From Cycas panzhihuaensis (lineage: Eukaryota; Cycadophyta), in NCBI GenBank assembly GCA_023213395.1, contig CM041465.1, positions 145,211,741-145,275,740 of the forward strand: a stretch of DNA of 64,000 nucleotides, in the 5' to 3' direction. Shown here piece by piece: positions 32,855-44,131 of this stretch. The stretch's first letter is position 1. Each line of letters opens with the position of its first letter. The notes under the pieces are model-generated. The model saw only the letters and a program-made list of their open reading frames with translations, ran no database searches and was not told the origin of the DNA. The translations under genes and the position numbers were made by a program.

Positions 32855-33377
32855 GATCTGAAGACGGTTTTGACAAATCTGTCCTCAAATAGAAGAAATC
32901 TGGCTTCGAATGAAAATGCGGGTGGCTAGGGTTACCAGCAATTTCTCAAAAAGTCTCAAGAAAAATTAGAAAAAGTTGGTCAAAATTAGACAGAATCTCT
33001 TAGAGACAGATATTCAGAAGATTTTAGTCCAAAAGTACCCAGTTTTAGGCTCAGATCTGAGAGATTTTCGATTTTCCCTCTCTAAACTTGCGCGGACTAG
33101 TAATCGACCAATTTGGCCCTCAAAACGGCTTTTGATGGCTTCGACGCAAAAGGGAAAAGTGACGAGCGCCTCGAGATCTATCTGCAAACCAAATTTTGTC
33201 TCAATCCAACAACTTTGAAAAAATCTTGTCCGTACAGTTCCATACAAGTCTGTACACAGTCATTTAATTGTCCTGCTCCAATGCCGGAGAGCCTCCTTAA
33301 CTTGCCTCCTTAAGACCTTTGACCTTTTTCACAGAAGCAATCTTCTTCCTTCAGAACGAGCAGTTAAGCCTAAACCT
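32855..33377 (-). other. Leader of C1
   Basis: About 520 bp between primer site and Gag with no credible ORF on either strand. Confidence 0.6.
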
Positions 33378-33389
33378 GCTCTGATACCA
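33378..33389 (-). promoter_or_regulatory. Primer binding site of C1
   Basis: The minus strand reads TGGTATCAGAGC, an exact initiator-Met primer site, abutting the 5' LTR. Confidence 0.95.
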
Positions 33390-33585
33390 TGTTGAGATTC
33401 AGTTTAGAACGCAGAAGATTGATGAGAGAACTTGACAATCTTTATTGAGAGAATGATGTCTTTAAATACATAGAAGATTGATAATCATTATAACTTGACA
33501 GTTAACCTACCTTTTAACTAAGTGACACGTGTCACTGAGGCATATACTAATTACATGATTAGAGGTAAAACATTGCCTCTCAACA
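33390..33585 (-). repeat. 5' LTR of C1
   Basis: Partner of 20537-20732, followed by the duplication GAGGA at 33586-33590. Confidence 0.93.
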
Positions 33586-33590
33586 GAGGA

Positions 33591-34793
33591 AGTGGCAAAG
33601 AAAAAGACAACCAAGAGTTTAAGGTTGAGAAATGGTGCCACATCTGTGAAGAAAGTTCACACAAGACAAAGGACTGTGAAATCAACCCAAAAAATAGTGC
33701 AATGCACCAAAGGGACAAATGGTTCCACATATGTGATATGGATAGTCACACAACAAAGGATTGTTTCTACAACCCTAGAGAAAGGTCTTATAGAGGACGA
33801 GGCAGGGTACGAGGAGGCAACCCAACTCGGAATATATATACAACGAGGAGTACGCATGAATCCTTGAAGAAGAAGCAACCAATGGGGAGATGTCTCATAT
33901 GTCTACAATTCGAACATTGGAAATTAGAATGCTCAACTAAGCAGGAGTACGAACACAAATCGTCCGTATGCAACAATTGCGGGCCAAGTGAACATAGAAT
34001 GGAAGAATGCAAAGGGAAAGCCAAGGCAACCAATTTAATGACGATCATACTGAAAAATAGTAAAAACGTGAAACTACAAAAGAAGAAAAAACAAAACACG
34101 GAAGAAGGGGATCCAAACCCACAAACCGAGATAAACCAATTCAAACAAGCAAAGCAGATATTGGGAGAGTTAACCCAGACAGACACTATGCTGCCAATGG
34201 GTAAATCAGAAACTAAACATGTGTATGTAAGAAAAAATAGACAAAAGAAAAAGGAGAGAATACCAGAGGAACAAAAAACACAACCCCAAGTGGTACAAAT
34301 GGAAGAATTATTTAAAGAATTACCAACAGAGGATATTCCACGGATGTTATTGTTGATGGAAAACTTGGTTAAACAATTGAAATTAGCAATCCCCCTATGT
34401 CAAGTGACAGATTGGATTAAAGGAGGAATATTACAACAACAAGGAATTACCAAGAGTTTAAAGAAAGTAATGCCATCCTTCCATATGGATCCAATGGTAA
34501 CAATCATTGTGTTGGGAGAAAAATTCTCAAGGGTAATTGTGGATGGAGGAGCTGATGTGAATGTACTACCAACCTCGACATGGCGGGAGTTGGGGAGCCC
34601 AAAGTTAGAAGCAGCAACTTATTCGTTGAAGTTAGCAAATGAATTGTTGGTACAACCCGTGGGGAAACTTGCCAACATCAAGGTGGATGTGGCAGGAATT
34701 GTCGTCAAAATCGATTTCACGATTGTGGAAACAGAGAAGGGTGCAACACCCTTTCGAGCCTTATTGGGGAGACCTTGGTTATATCAAACACAG
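33591..34793 (+). CDS. Element X: four zinc knuckles and aspartic protease
   Basis: The open frame runs without a stop to the C3 insertion. Knuckles: WCHICEESSHKTKDC (33633-33677), WFHICDMDSHTTKDC (33720-33764, first Cys replaced by Phe), RCLICLQFEHWKLEC (33888-33932) and VCNNCGPSEHRMEEC (33966-34010). A Lys/Gln-rich linker follows. The protease reads FSRVIVDGGADVNVLPTSTW (from about 34525) and ends FRALLGRPWLYQTQ, with the catalytic D-G-G and the conserved G-R-PWL helix. Nucleocapsid binds RNA; protease matures Gag. The frame is offset by one base from the capsid ORF upstream of C1. Confidence 0.88.
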
Positions 34794-35363
34794 TGTTAAA
34801 CCTCATGGTTTACCTTATGTTTATAATGTTAAGCTAATGTATTTTCTATTCTTGTATTATGTGTGCACTTTTGCACTTTTGTACTTTATGTGTAACTTTA
34901 TCACTTAAGTGATAAAATACACACCCACTTTATGTCTAGTGACATAACGTTGTAACTTAAGGGTCAAATGACCCCTTTGCACTTTTGCTCACATGAGCTC
35001 CCAATGGACACTTGTCCTACATGCAAGCATGCATTGCATGATTTACACTTGTCATTCATGCATTTGCATGATTGACACTTGTCAATCATGCAATAGCCTT
35101 TGGCCTCTCATCTTCTTCTATTTAAAGAGGCCTCTCTTCATTGTTGCTCATCTTGAGAGGAGGAGCTCATTGTTATTCTCGGTTGCTAATCAAGCTGAAG
35201 GATTCTTTGGTGGTTGGACTAATTCCAACCCCCCATTTCTAGTATCTTGATCTTGCTCCTATTTCTCTTTGTGTGCTTTATGTTTTATGCTTTCATGCAT
35301 TTGTAGTATTGTGCTTGTACTTATGATCTTGGGACTAATGTGGCCTAATGCCCATTTTTCACA
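34794..35363 (+). repeat. 5' LTR of C3
   Basis: Starts TGTTAAACCTCATGG and ends TTTTTCACA. It contains the 20-bp palindrome around TTATCACTTAAGTGATAA near 34898 and the inverted repeat 35064-35093. Confidence 0.95.
35119..35126 (+). promoter_or_regulatory. TATA-like box in the C3 5' LTR
   Basis: TATTTAAA in CTTCTATTTAAAGAGGCC lies about 25 bp after the inverted repeat, at the position where C5 has TATATAA. Confidence 0.55.
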
Positions 35364-35365
35364 TT

Positions 35366-35378
35366 TGGTATCAGCGCT
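35366..35378 (+). promoter_or_regulatory. Primer binding site of C3
   Basis: TGGTATCAGCGCT begins two bases after the LTR and matches the initiator-Met site at 11 or more of the first 12 bases. Confidence 0.9.
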
Positions 35379-37806
35379 GAAAGGTCTCTGAACTTAGCTT
35401 GTTTAAGCATTGTTAGTTTATTATCTCTGTCATTTGTTTTTTGAAATCTGTGCACTGGACTATCCTCTGTCCCCGCACTTGAAGAAGCTTATTTCTGTGC
35501 ATTTCTGGACCTGCATGCAAGGTCTGTGCAACCATTTCTGAAGAGGATTCAAGGCGCCAACGGTCCAATTAATAAGAGTAACTCAAGAAGTCATCCATCT
35601 CAAGAAAGCAGCTCATCGTTAACTCAAGACCGCCCAATCAATCGGATACTTCAAACTATCATCTCAAAGATTAAATGCCACCGCCATTTCAAAGATATTG
35701 TCAATCAAGACTCAAGGCACGCCTTCGATACCTCACATCGTTGTCACCGCTCATTTAAGAGCCCAACACATCGCCACTCAACAAATAGTCTTTGAAGTCA
35801 AGATCACCGTAAGCAAATCAAGAAACAAATTTCATTTCAAGCACACAGCCTCAATTGCTACCAAGACTGATCATTCTTGTCCAACAAGAAGACTCAATCG
35901 CTCCTCTCACCGCCACCAAGAAGCTCGTCTAACTCGAGATGTCTTTGAGTCAAGACACAAAGAAGTCGCCACTCATCCTCAAGACACATTCAAAGTGCCA
36001 ATCAAGACACAAGATCGCCAACTCAAGACTAGTTCTGGCTCCACCAAGACAATCTTCACCGCTACCACCGTTGAGTCAAGACCACTCACCGCCAACTCAA
36101 GACTAGTTCTCATCCCACCAAGACAATCTTCACCGCCACCACCGTTGAGTCAAGACCACTCACCGCCAACTCAAAGACTAGTTCATTCTACCAAGACAAT
36201 CTTCACCGCCACCGGCCGAGTCAAGACCACTCACCGCCAACTCAACACTAGTTCTGTCATTCAAAGACAATCTTCACTACCACCACCGTTGAGTCAAGAC
36301 CACTCACCGCCAACTCAAGACTCTCACCGCCAAACTAACACAGCTCATTCAAAAAGACAAAGGTAATCGTCCTTTCACACATAGTTCTGCACACTCAACT
36401 GCCAACTCAGCACTCACTGCCAACTCATCATTGCTGAGTCAGCACTCTCTCTGCCAAGCCGTAACTATCCATTCACCACCGTCTGCTCTACACAACAAGA
36501 ATTGTCCTCACAAAGAAAGCCCGGCCAAGAAGCTCCGACCAACTTAGTCAGGCTAATTCAAGAAGTGCCATGTCAAGACATTGTCGAGTCAAGACACAAC
36601 AAGGCTAACTCAAATTTTGAAAAATCAAATCTCTTGATAGCATATTTTTGAACAATATGCTCATGTGAATCAATTTTTTTAAGGTTCTAAGAGAATTTTT
36701 TTTTAAATTTTCTCAAGGGGGGGAGTCTTAAAAGACTTTAAGTTTTTATAGCTGGGCCTACTTAAATTTTTTTTTTACAAACATTGGCAGTCTTGATTCT
36801 CAAAAGTACTTTTGTACTTACTGTTTTAAGCTCTTTTAGCACACTTTCATGCTATTAAAGCATCATTGAGCTTAATTAATCAAAAGGCATATCTACATTG
36901 TAAAGGTGAAGGAAATTACCACCTAACTTCAGTTTTTTGGCACCTTGCATGGTGACCTTGGCCTTCTTAAGTTCAAAAAAAAAGGGAAGGTTCATTGTGA
37001 AACTTAATAAAATCACAATTTTCTTGTTGGATTGTTGAGACATTTTAAGTCTCAACAGCTGATGGAGTTTGTGTTGGCTTTGGAGCATTTCTTGAGTACA
37101 CTTTTCTTGTGACTTCATCACTTCATCAGATTTTGAAGGTTAAAAGGAACCCTCTTTGCTTTGTCATCAAAGGTTCCTTACATCATTTTCTTTTAAGTAC
37201 TCAAAGTACTTTATCATTGTACTCAAGCATACATAGCACCTCACTTGGATCATAAAGGACTTGAAACTGCTTTTGTGCTCATTCTTTCATTGCTTCTTAA
37301 GAAGCATACTTTGTAAGCCAAAAGGCATAAAAATCCAAGTAAGGAGACATTAAAATTCACTTAGACTTATTTAAAAGTGAATTGAAAATGCTGGAGAGGC
37401 TCGAAAAGGTTCAAACCTTGCTCTAAATTAACCTTAAGCTTGGTGCATTCCCTAGGGACCAACCGACCGCATTTGGCCAAGCACGACAATTAAGGTTGCT
37501 TGAGGGAAAGGAGGTTCGAAAAGGGTGTTATTGAAATGTGAATCCTAAGGAAAGCATGGTACGTCCATGCAGATCAACCCTACCTGCCTTGTCCTAGATT
37601 TAACTTGGTCAACATTTGGATCTTCTCTATAAGATCAAGTTGGACCAACTCTATAGCCTAGTCCTCCACCCCTCATCATTCCATTCAGTTGTTGGATCTT
37701 CTAGTAAAATCAGGACTGTTGGTCTTGTTAGAAGGTGGAACTTAAACGACGAAAGCTTTGAGTTTCCAAGTTATCTGCTAGCTTCAAGTGTTAATCAAGT
37801 GGAAAG
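35379..37806 (+). other. Long untranslated leader of C3
   Basis: About 2.4 kb precede Gag. The first third is CA-rich and contains the tandem array at 36021-36325, open in one frame by composition (35698-36366, Ser/Thr/His-rich) but with no recognisable domain. The last 500 bp match the leaders of C2, C4 and C5. Confidence 0.75.
36021..36325 (+). repeat. Tandem array of about four 71-74-bp units in the C3 leader
   Basis: Units begin at ACTCAAGACTAGTTC at 36021, 36095, 36169, 36240 and a partial one at 36313. Each contains ACCAAGACAATCTTCACC and GAGTCAAGACCACTCACCG. Confidence 0.9.
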
Positions 37807-39075
37807 ATGGCTGCCATACATATGCTTAATGCATGTGCCATAAGGCTAACGGGGCAATCAAATTATCAAGAATGGAAAAGAATCACAAAGAATCTCTTGA
37901 TAATGAATGAGTTCTGGGGATATGTTTCTGGAAAAATCCCCAATCCTACACTTGTGGTTAATAATAATCAACCTGCACCTGTGGATGTTGAACTTCTTGC
38001 TGCATGGGAGGCCAAAGACGAAATTGCTTTGGCATTCATTCGTATGGTTGTGGACATAAATGTAGACCAAAATATTTCTTCTGCACAATCTTCTAAAGAA
38101 GCATGGGACACATTGTCCTCCTTGTATGAAAGGCGAGATGAAGCTCGCATTTTGATGATAAAAGCAAAATTGTACTCCATCAAATTTGTAAAGCCGATGT
38201 CGGCATTCTTGTCCTCCATTAAGGAGGTTTGTAATGAATTAACTACTTTAGATAGTCCAGCTACAAGAGATGAAATCATAGCCTCCATCACAAAAGCATT
38301 ACCAAAGGACTACAACGGCTTTATATCATCAACTACACGAGATGGTTCACTAAAGGAGATGACATTCAATGTACTTGAAAGCTTATTGCTTCAAGAAGAA
38401 CAAATTTATGCTAAGGATAATGAAGAACCATCTACAACAGGTGCTTTCACAGCAAATGCAAAGGCAAATCAAAAATCCAAAACTGCATTCACAAAGCAGT
38501 TTGGAAATATGAACATTGGATCTTCCAAGTCCAATGTCGTATGCCATTATTGTGGCAAACATGGCCACATTGCACCTGAGTGCAGAAAGAAGCAAGCGGA
38601 TCTACGAAGACAGCAGCAGCAACAGCCATAGGGTCAAAGACAATAGCAGCCACGACATCAGTTTCAACAAAGGTTCCAACAGTCAGATCAGCAGCAGAAT
38701 CCCCCTCGACCAAATCGAGGTGCCTATCGAGGAGGTCTAAGAGGTGGGGGGGGTCAAAGAGGTGGCTACAAATGCCATTCTAATCAGTTTGCCAATGAAG
38801 ACAAACTACTTTGTGCATACCAATCATGCAACATTGACAACACTTGGATTGTCGATTCAGGAGCTTCTCGACATATGACAGGGAGTGAAGAACTCCTATG
38901 CAACATCAAGGAAGGTAAAGGTCAATCAGTGACCTTTGGAAATACCGAATCAGTTGAGATTTCAGGAATAGGCACCATAGCTCTTTTTCATTCTCCTCAA
39001 AATCCTTCCTCATCATTTCCCAACAAAGGATGCCTACTTCATTCCTTCTATGGAGAAGAACTTGCTATCTGTTAA
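37807..39075 (+). pseudogene. gag: C3 Gag and protease, one frame with two TAG stops
   Basis: Gag is open for 274 codons from 37807: MAAIHMLNACAIRLTGQSNYQEW, LIMNEFWGYVSG, AAWEAKDEIALAFIRMV, WDTLSSLYERRDEA, FLSSIKEVCNELTTLDS and the knuckle CHYCGKHGHIAPEC. TAG codons at 38629 and 38644 fall in a Gln-rich tract and both look like CAG-to-TAG. The same frame then continues through the Gly/Arg-rich linker to the protease IDNTWIVDSGASRHMTGSEELL and ends at 39075. Gag forms the particle, protease cleaves it. The next frame, pol, is shifted by one base at about 39020-39050. Confidence 0.9.
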
Positions 39076-41650
39076 CCAGTTGAACAAGCAAGACATGAGC
39101 GTACTATTTAAAAATGGGAAATGTATCATTTGTGACAAAGATGATCAGATCGTAGCTGTAGCCTATGAGGATCAAGGTCTTTATAAGTTAGATGCCAATA
39201 ATATTACTTTTGATTCTACTTACTCTGGTTCCACATCTTTGTCAAAAATTCAGTTATGGCATCAACGTTTAGGACATTTAAGCCTAGACAATCTGAAGCA
39301 GATGATTAACAAAAGCATGGTGTATGGGCTTCCAAAGATGTATGGTTCAAAATGTCTTTGCGAAGCTTGCATAATGGGGACACAACATCAGCTGCCTTTT
39401 CCTAAAGGCAAAGCATGGCGTGCATCTTATTCTTTGCAATTAGTTCACTCAGACTTGTGTGGACCCATGTCCACCCAATCCTTTGGAGGAGCATTGTACT
39501 ACATATCTTTTATTGATGACTTCTCTCACAAAGTCTGGGTCTACTTCCTAAAACAAAAATCAGAAGCCTTCTCCAAGTTCAAAGAGTTCAAGGTGGAAGT
39601 AGAAAATGAATCTAGCTACTCAATTGGCATATTAAGGTCAGATAATGGAGGTGAATTCACTTCAAATGAATTCAACCAATTTTGCAAGGATAATGGAATT
39701 CGGAGACAACTCACAGCTCCTCATACTCCTCAAAGAAATGGAGTCTCCGAGAGGATGAATAGAACTTTGGCTAATAAAGCCAAAACAATGATGCATGCAA
39801 AAGGGCTTCCAAGAGCTTCTCGGGTCAAGCATTTCATACAAACCGCCTATGTGGCCAATCGAAGTCCTACAACAAAGTCACCAATATCACACCGAGGAGG
39901 CATGGTCCGTAAGAAGCCAACTATCAACCATTTGAGGACATTCGTGTATCGCGATATGCACATACCAGATCAACAAAGAACAAAGTTGGACAAACATAGC
40001 CTCAAATGCATCTTTGTAGGATATGCAATCCATAGCAAAGCCTACAAGTTGTATGATCCAGTTGGGAGAAAAATGCATCTCTCAAGAGATGTAATCTTTG
40101 TTGAGGATGATCAAAAAGAGTTGGATATGGCATCAATCCAACCCCCCATTGACAAAGGGAAAAAGATTGTTGAGGACTTCCCTTCCCCTCAATCTTATAC
40201 ACCATCTTCTTCATCTACACCTCCAGTACCATCTGTTGCATCTTCATCTGCTCCACTTGAACCTTCCACTTCATCTTCTGTTACTCCTGCACTTAGACCA
40301 GAAGATATTGAGGTTCATGCCACATCATTTCATAAGTTACCTAAGTGGTACACTCAAACGGTACAGGATGGTCATATCATTGAAAGGAAACGTCCATCAA
40401 AGTATCAGCAGCAAACAAACTTTGCACTTATGGCTGAAGTGCTTTCTATTGATGAGCCTACTACCTTTGCAGAGGCTTCACAAAGTGATAGTTGGAAAGC
40501 TGCCATGGATGAGGAGATTCAATCCATTCACAAGAATGGTACTTGGGACTTGGTCGAATTGCCTCCACACAAACAGGTAATCAGTTGTAAATGGGTCTAC
40601 AAGACCAAATTCCATTCTGATGGGACACTCAAGCGACGTAAAGCAAGACTTGTAGCAAAGGGTTCAAACAAAAAGAAGGAATTGATTACGAGGAGACTTT
40701 TGCACCAGAGCAAACATGAACACCATCGACTTCTCTTGGCCTTAGCCGCACAATGCAAATGGCCCAGATATCAGATGGACGTGAAGAGCGCCTTCCTCAA
40801 CGGCGATCTTCAAGAGGAGGTATACTTGGAGCAACCTCCTGGTTACAAAGAACAAGGCAAGAAGCATTTGGTATGTCGCCTCAAGAAGGCTTTGTATGGC
40901 TTGAAGCAAGCTCCTAGGGCATGGTACGCAAAAATCGATGAATACTTTTTGAGACATGGGTTTCATCGATCCACATCTGATCCAAACTTGTATATCAAAC
41001 ATGAACATCACCATGTCATTTATATTGCCTTGTATGTAGATGACTTAGGGATCACGGGTGATGACACTAAGCTCATCAATGTTCTCCAGGATGATTTGAA
41101 GAGAAGTTTTGAGATGACTGATCTTGGACTTCTCCATTACTTTCTAGGCTTTGAGGTATGGCAACAGCCAGGCTATATCTTTATTTCCCAAGCAAAATAT
41201 TCTTGGGACATTTTGCAGAGATTCAGGATGCATGACTGCAAGACGGCGCCTACACCCATGGAGAACGGCACCAAGCTTTCTCTTAATGAGGAAGCTGAAC
41301 CAGCAGATTCCACTCTTTATCGACAGTTGATTGGTAGCTTGATATATCTCACCAACACTCGTCCAGACATCTCATTTGCAGTTGGAATTTGCTCTCGATT
41401 CATGTCTCAACCCAATCAGAAGCATTGGCAAGCAGCAAAATGCATACTCAAGTATATCAAAGGAACATTGCAGCTTGGACTTAAGTATGTACATAAGGAG
41501 AACTTCACTTTGGAGGGGTTCTCGATTCGATTAGGGGATGCCAGGATAGCAGGAAATCTACCTCGGGTTACTGTTTCACCCTTGGTTCAGCAGTTGTTTC
41601 ATGGAGTTGCAAGAAGCAACCAAATGTTACCTTGTCCTCCACTGAAGTAG
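39050..41650 (+). CDS. pol: C3 integrase, reverse transcriptase and part of RNase H, 866 codons
   Basis: Residues 1-120 are the pre-integrase and HHCC zinc region (LWHQRLGHLSLDNLKQMINK, CLCEACIMG). The core has HSDLCGPM, FIDDFSHKVWVYF, RSDNGGEFTS and NGVSERMNRT, so D, D and E are all present. RT has [41 protein letters not shown] and YVDD in LYVDDLGITGDD. A stretch of about 18 residues before LALAAQCKW reads out of frame (SNKKKELITRRLLHQ), showing two compensating indels that destroy a normally conserved RT block. The RNase H start is garbled after EGFS. It is the longest frame in the window. Confidence 0.93.
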   Translation: MEKNLLSVNQLNKQDMSVLFKNGKCIICDKDDQIVAVAYEDQGLYKLDANNITFDSTYSGSTSLSKIQLWHQRLGHLSLDNLKQMINKSMVYGLPKMYGSKCLCEACIMGTQHQLPFPKGKAWRASYSLQLVHSDLCGPMSTQSFGGALYYISFIDDFSHKVWVYFLKQKSEAFSKFKEFKVEVENESSYSIGILRSDNGGEFTSNEFNQFCKDNGIRRQLTAPHTPQRNGVSERMNRTLANKAKTMMHAKGLPRASRVKHFIQTAYVANRSPTTKSPISHRGGMVRKKPTINHLRTFVYRDMHIPDQQRTKLDKHSLKCIFVGYAIHSKAYKLYDPVGRKMHLSRDVIFVEDDQKELDMASIQPPIDKGKKIVEDFPSPQSYTPSSSSTPPVPSVASSSAPLEPSTSSSVTPALRPEDIEVHATSFHKLPKWYTQTVQDGHIIERKRPSKYQQQTNFALMAEVLSIDEPTTFAEASQSDSWKAAMDEEIQSIHKNGTWDLVELPPHKQVISCKWVYKTKFHSDGTLKRRKARLVAKGSNKKKELITRRLLHQSKHEHHRLLLALAAQCKWPRYQMDVKSAFLNGDLQEEVYLEQPPGYKEQGKKHLVCRLKKALYGLKQAPRAWYAKIDEYFLRHGFHRSTSDPNLYIKHEHHHVIYIALYVDDLGITGDDTKLINVLQDDLKRSFEMTDLGLLHYFLGFEVWQQPGYIFISQAKYSWDILQRFRMHDCKTAPTPMENGTKLSLNEEAEPADSTLYRQLIGSLIYLTNTRPDISFAVGICSRFMSQPNQKHWQAAKCILKYIKGTLQLGLKYVHKENFTLEGFSIRLGDARIAGNLPRVTVSPLVQQLFHGVARSNQMLPCPPLK

Positions 41651-41975
41651 AGTACAAAGCTGCCGGTAGCAGCTTGTGAGGCTATCTGGCTTCGACGGAT
41701 TCTTGGTGAGCTTGGATTTCAGCAGCAGCAGCCGACCAACATTCATTGTGACAATCAGTGTCCTCAAGCTAACTAAGAATCCATTCTTCCACGCACGGAC
41801 CAAGCATATTGAAGTTCACCACCATTTCATCAGGGAGCATGTACACAGTGGTGAGATCACACTTCAATATCGACCAAGGGAGCAGCAAACGGCAGATATC
41901 TTTACCAAACCACTTGGTAGAGACAAATTTGTAAAATTTAGAGATGGTCTTGGAGTCCGACTCAACATTATAAAC
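41640..41975 (+). pseudogene. C3 RNase H end
   Basis: In shifted frames: STEVEYKA near 41640, [25 protein letters not shown] and ADIFTKPLGRDKFVKFRDGLGVRLNI, the standard copia C-terminus. A frameshift separates it from the pol frame. Confidence 0.88.
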
Positions 41976-41987
41976 AATAAGGGGGGG
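41976..41987 (+). other. Polypurine tract of C3
   Basis: AATAAGGGGGGG directly precedes TGTTAAACC of the 3' LTR. Confidence 0.92.
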
Positions 41988-42560
41988 TGTTAAACCTCAT
42001 GGTTTACCTTATGTTTATAATGTTAAGCTAATGTATTTTCTATTCTTGTATTATATGTGCACTTTTGCACTTTTGTACTTTATGTGTAACTTTATCACTT
42101 AAGTGATAAAGTACACACCCACTTTATGTCTAGTGACATAACGTTGTAACTTAAGGGTCAAATGACCCCCTTGCACTTTTGCTCACATAAGCTCCCAATG
42201 GACACTTGTCCTACATGCAAGCATGCATTGCATGATTTACACTTGTCATTCATGCATTTGCATGATTGACACTTGTCAATCATGCAATAGCCTTTGCCCT
42301 CTCATCTTCTTCTATTTAAAGAGGCCTCTCTTCATTGTTGCTCATCTTGAGAGGAGGAGCTCATTGTTATTCTGTCAGTTTGCTAATCAAGCTGAAGAAT
42401 TCTTTGGTGGTTGGACTAATTCCAACCCCCCATTTCTGGTATCTTGATCTTGCTCCTATTTCTCTTTGTGTGCTTTATGTTTTATGCTTTCATGCATTTG
42501 TAGTATTGTGCTTGTACTTATGATCTTGGGACTAATGTGGCCTAATGCCAATTTTTCACA
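41988..42560 (+). repeat. 3' LTR of C3
   Basis: Partner of 34794-35363, ending TTTTTCACA; it carries the inverted repeat 42258-42287. Confidence 0.95.
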
Positions 42561-43705
42561 TTGTGTCTCCAAAGTTGGAAAGATGTGACCTTCACATTAT
42601 CAGATGGAGGAAATGAAGTGGTACTACCAATGTTGGGAAAGAATTCGATCGAAGTAATACCAGATAACGGTTCAAGCATGACCATTGCAAGTGAAGAAAC
42701 ATCATCTTTGTTCGATGAAGGGAATCTATACCATACGGCTGAAGAACCAACCAAGATGATCAACCTCCAAGAGGCAGAACCAACTTACTTCGAAGAAATC
42801 TACAACTCTTCCGAGGATGAAAATGGAATGAAATTCGTGGATTATTGGCTACAGGACGTATATGAAGTTAGCCCCTCATCCTACAAGTGTAACCTACTTT
42901 CTCGAAATATAATTGAAGATGTTGATATTAAATATAAATCTGTTGACTATACGAGTATTAATAATAACATAAAAAACCTAGACCCAAACCCAAATCCCCC
43001 TTTTAACCCAAACCCTTACCTTAATTCACCTCCTGATACCCCAACACTCTCTAACCCTAACCTTCCCTCTACCTTCAGTGTGGGTCTTGAGGTACATCGT
43101 CCTTCCCCACCCCCATCGCAGCCCGAGGAAGGAAGTAACAAACCTTTCTCATCTTCTTTAGAGGTACACCTACCCAGTGAAAGATCCTTTTCAACCATCG
43201 GCGCCAAATTTGAGGAAGAAGAAAACGAACCTGCTAAGAGTATCCCTAAAGATTTCGGTCTAGGAAACAAAATGGCCACTCCAGAAGATAGAAATCATGA
43301 AGAATACATTGGAGATTATATGAAGCCCTTTCATGGAGAACCACTATATGGAATTTCCCATTTGAGACATTGTCAAGAACATTGGTTAGAAGAAGGAATA
43401 ATAAACCAAGATCAATTAAGGGATCATAAGAAGAAATCGACAAAGCATACCACACCAAGGAAAAGGCGAAAAAAGGCAAGGCAAGACGACCAGAACAAGA
43501 CATCGTATTTCAAAAAGGGTGATTGAGTATGGCGATTCGACAACAAATCCCAAACAACCCAAGGAGAATTAAAGATGCATTGGAAAGGCCCATATATGAT
43601 TGAGAAGGCGTACAAGAATGGCATTATCCAATTGAAGAAACTATCAGGCCAACTACTGCCTGAAACGGTCAAGGGTAGTAAACTGAAACCCTATATCAAC
43701 TAGGG
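42561..43705 (+). CDS. Element X: post-protease linker joined to integrase tail, RT and integrase core missing
   Basis: The frame runs 321 codons (to 43526) from CLQSWKDVTFTLSDGG, the segment that follows protease in gypsy elements, through an acidic part (SSEDENGMKFVDYW), a Pro/Asn-rich stretch (LDPNPNPPFNPNPYLN), a Ser/Pro/Glu-rich stretch, HEEYIGDYMKPFHGEPLYG, and a basic KKKSTKHTTPRKRRKKAR to YFKKGD. After one stop comes the integrase GPY module: VWRFDNKSQTTQGELKMHW, KGPYMIEKAYKN, ending KGSKLKPYIN. No RT, RNase H or integrase core lies in between, so pol was lost before this copy inserted. The low-complexity stretch marks the join. Confidence 0.8.
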
Positions 43706-44131
43706 TGGAGCAACTTACTAGTCGAATCAGTTGGTTGTACCATATCGTGTTGCGTGAAGTTGAGGTAAATCGGATTGCCTTGATACTGGAACGTGATTCA
43801 GCTTGGTATGTAACAAAAATAAATAAAAAAAGTAAAAAATAGAAAAAATAACCGTAACTCATGTCATACAAATAAGCAATATGACAAAAAAAAAATGAAG
43901 CAAAAATCATATTGGAAAAATCATGGGGAAATGAATGAAGAGATAAATTGGAAAAAAAACAAAACACCAATAAATGAGGATTTATTAACCAAGCTAAAAT
44001 AATGGAGACCAGGCAGCGGAGCAGAGGTAGTAGAGGTAGCCTTAGAACAAGAGAGGGGGAAGGATACCCCTAAATTTTTGAATTTTTTTTTAGCAAGGAT
44101 GCTCAAACCCATCATGTTGACCCAGGATAGA
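43706..44131 (+). other. 3' untranslated part of element X
   Basis: A-rich with GAGAGGGGGAAGGA near 44050, homologous to 17746-18178. No ORF of interest. Confidence 0.6.

Larger units (their letters stand above)
20537..33585 (-). mobile_element. Element C1: antisense Ty1/copia, interrupted by C2
   Basis: Short LTRs of 196 bp each lie at 20537-20732 and 33390-33585 with the perfect target duplication GAGGA (20532-20536, 33586-33590). On the minus strand the order is primer site, Gag with zinc knuckle, protease, integrase, RT, RNase H, purine tract, which defines Ty1/copia. C2 is inserted within the RT domain. LTRs differ by roughly 5%, fitting an age older than C2. Confidence 0.93.
34794..42560 (+). 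mobile_element. Element C3: nearly intact sense Ty1/copia nested in X
   Basis: LTRs of 570 and 573 bp (34794-35363, 41988-42560), Met primer site, 2.4-kb leader, Gag, protease, an 866-codon integrase-RT frame, RNase H and the purine tract AAGGGGGGG. The LTRs differ by roughly 2%. X coding sequence continues on both sides (WLYQTQ, then CLQSWKDV), but the expected 5-bp duplication is not clean: CACAG on the left, TTGTG on the right. Two stops and a few frameshifts make it defective, though less so than any neighbour. Confidence 0.94.

Noticed and set aside
36021-36325. Regular repeats that might be taken for a CRISPR-like array
   Set aside because: Units are contiguous with no unique spacers and lie in a plant retrotransposon leader.
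35526-36366. Ser/Thr/His-rich open frames in the C3 leader that could be an extra gene
   Set aside because: They follow the CA-rich tandem repeats, have no domain, lie before Gag and are not conserved in C2 or C4.
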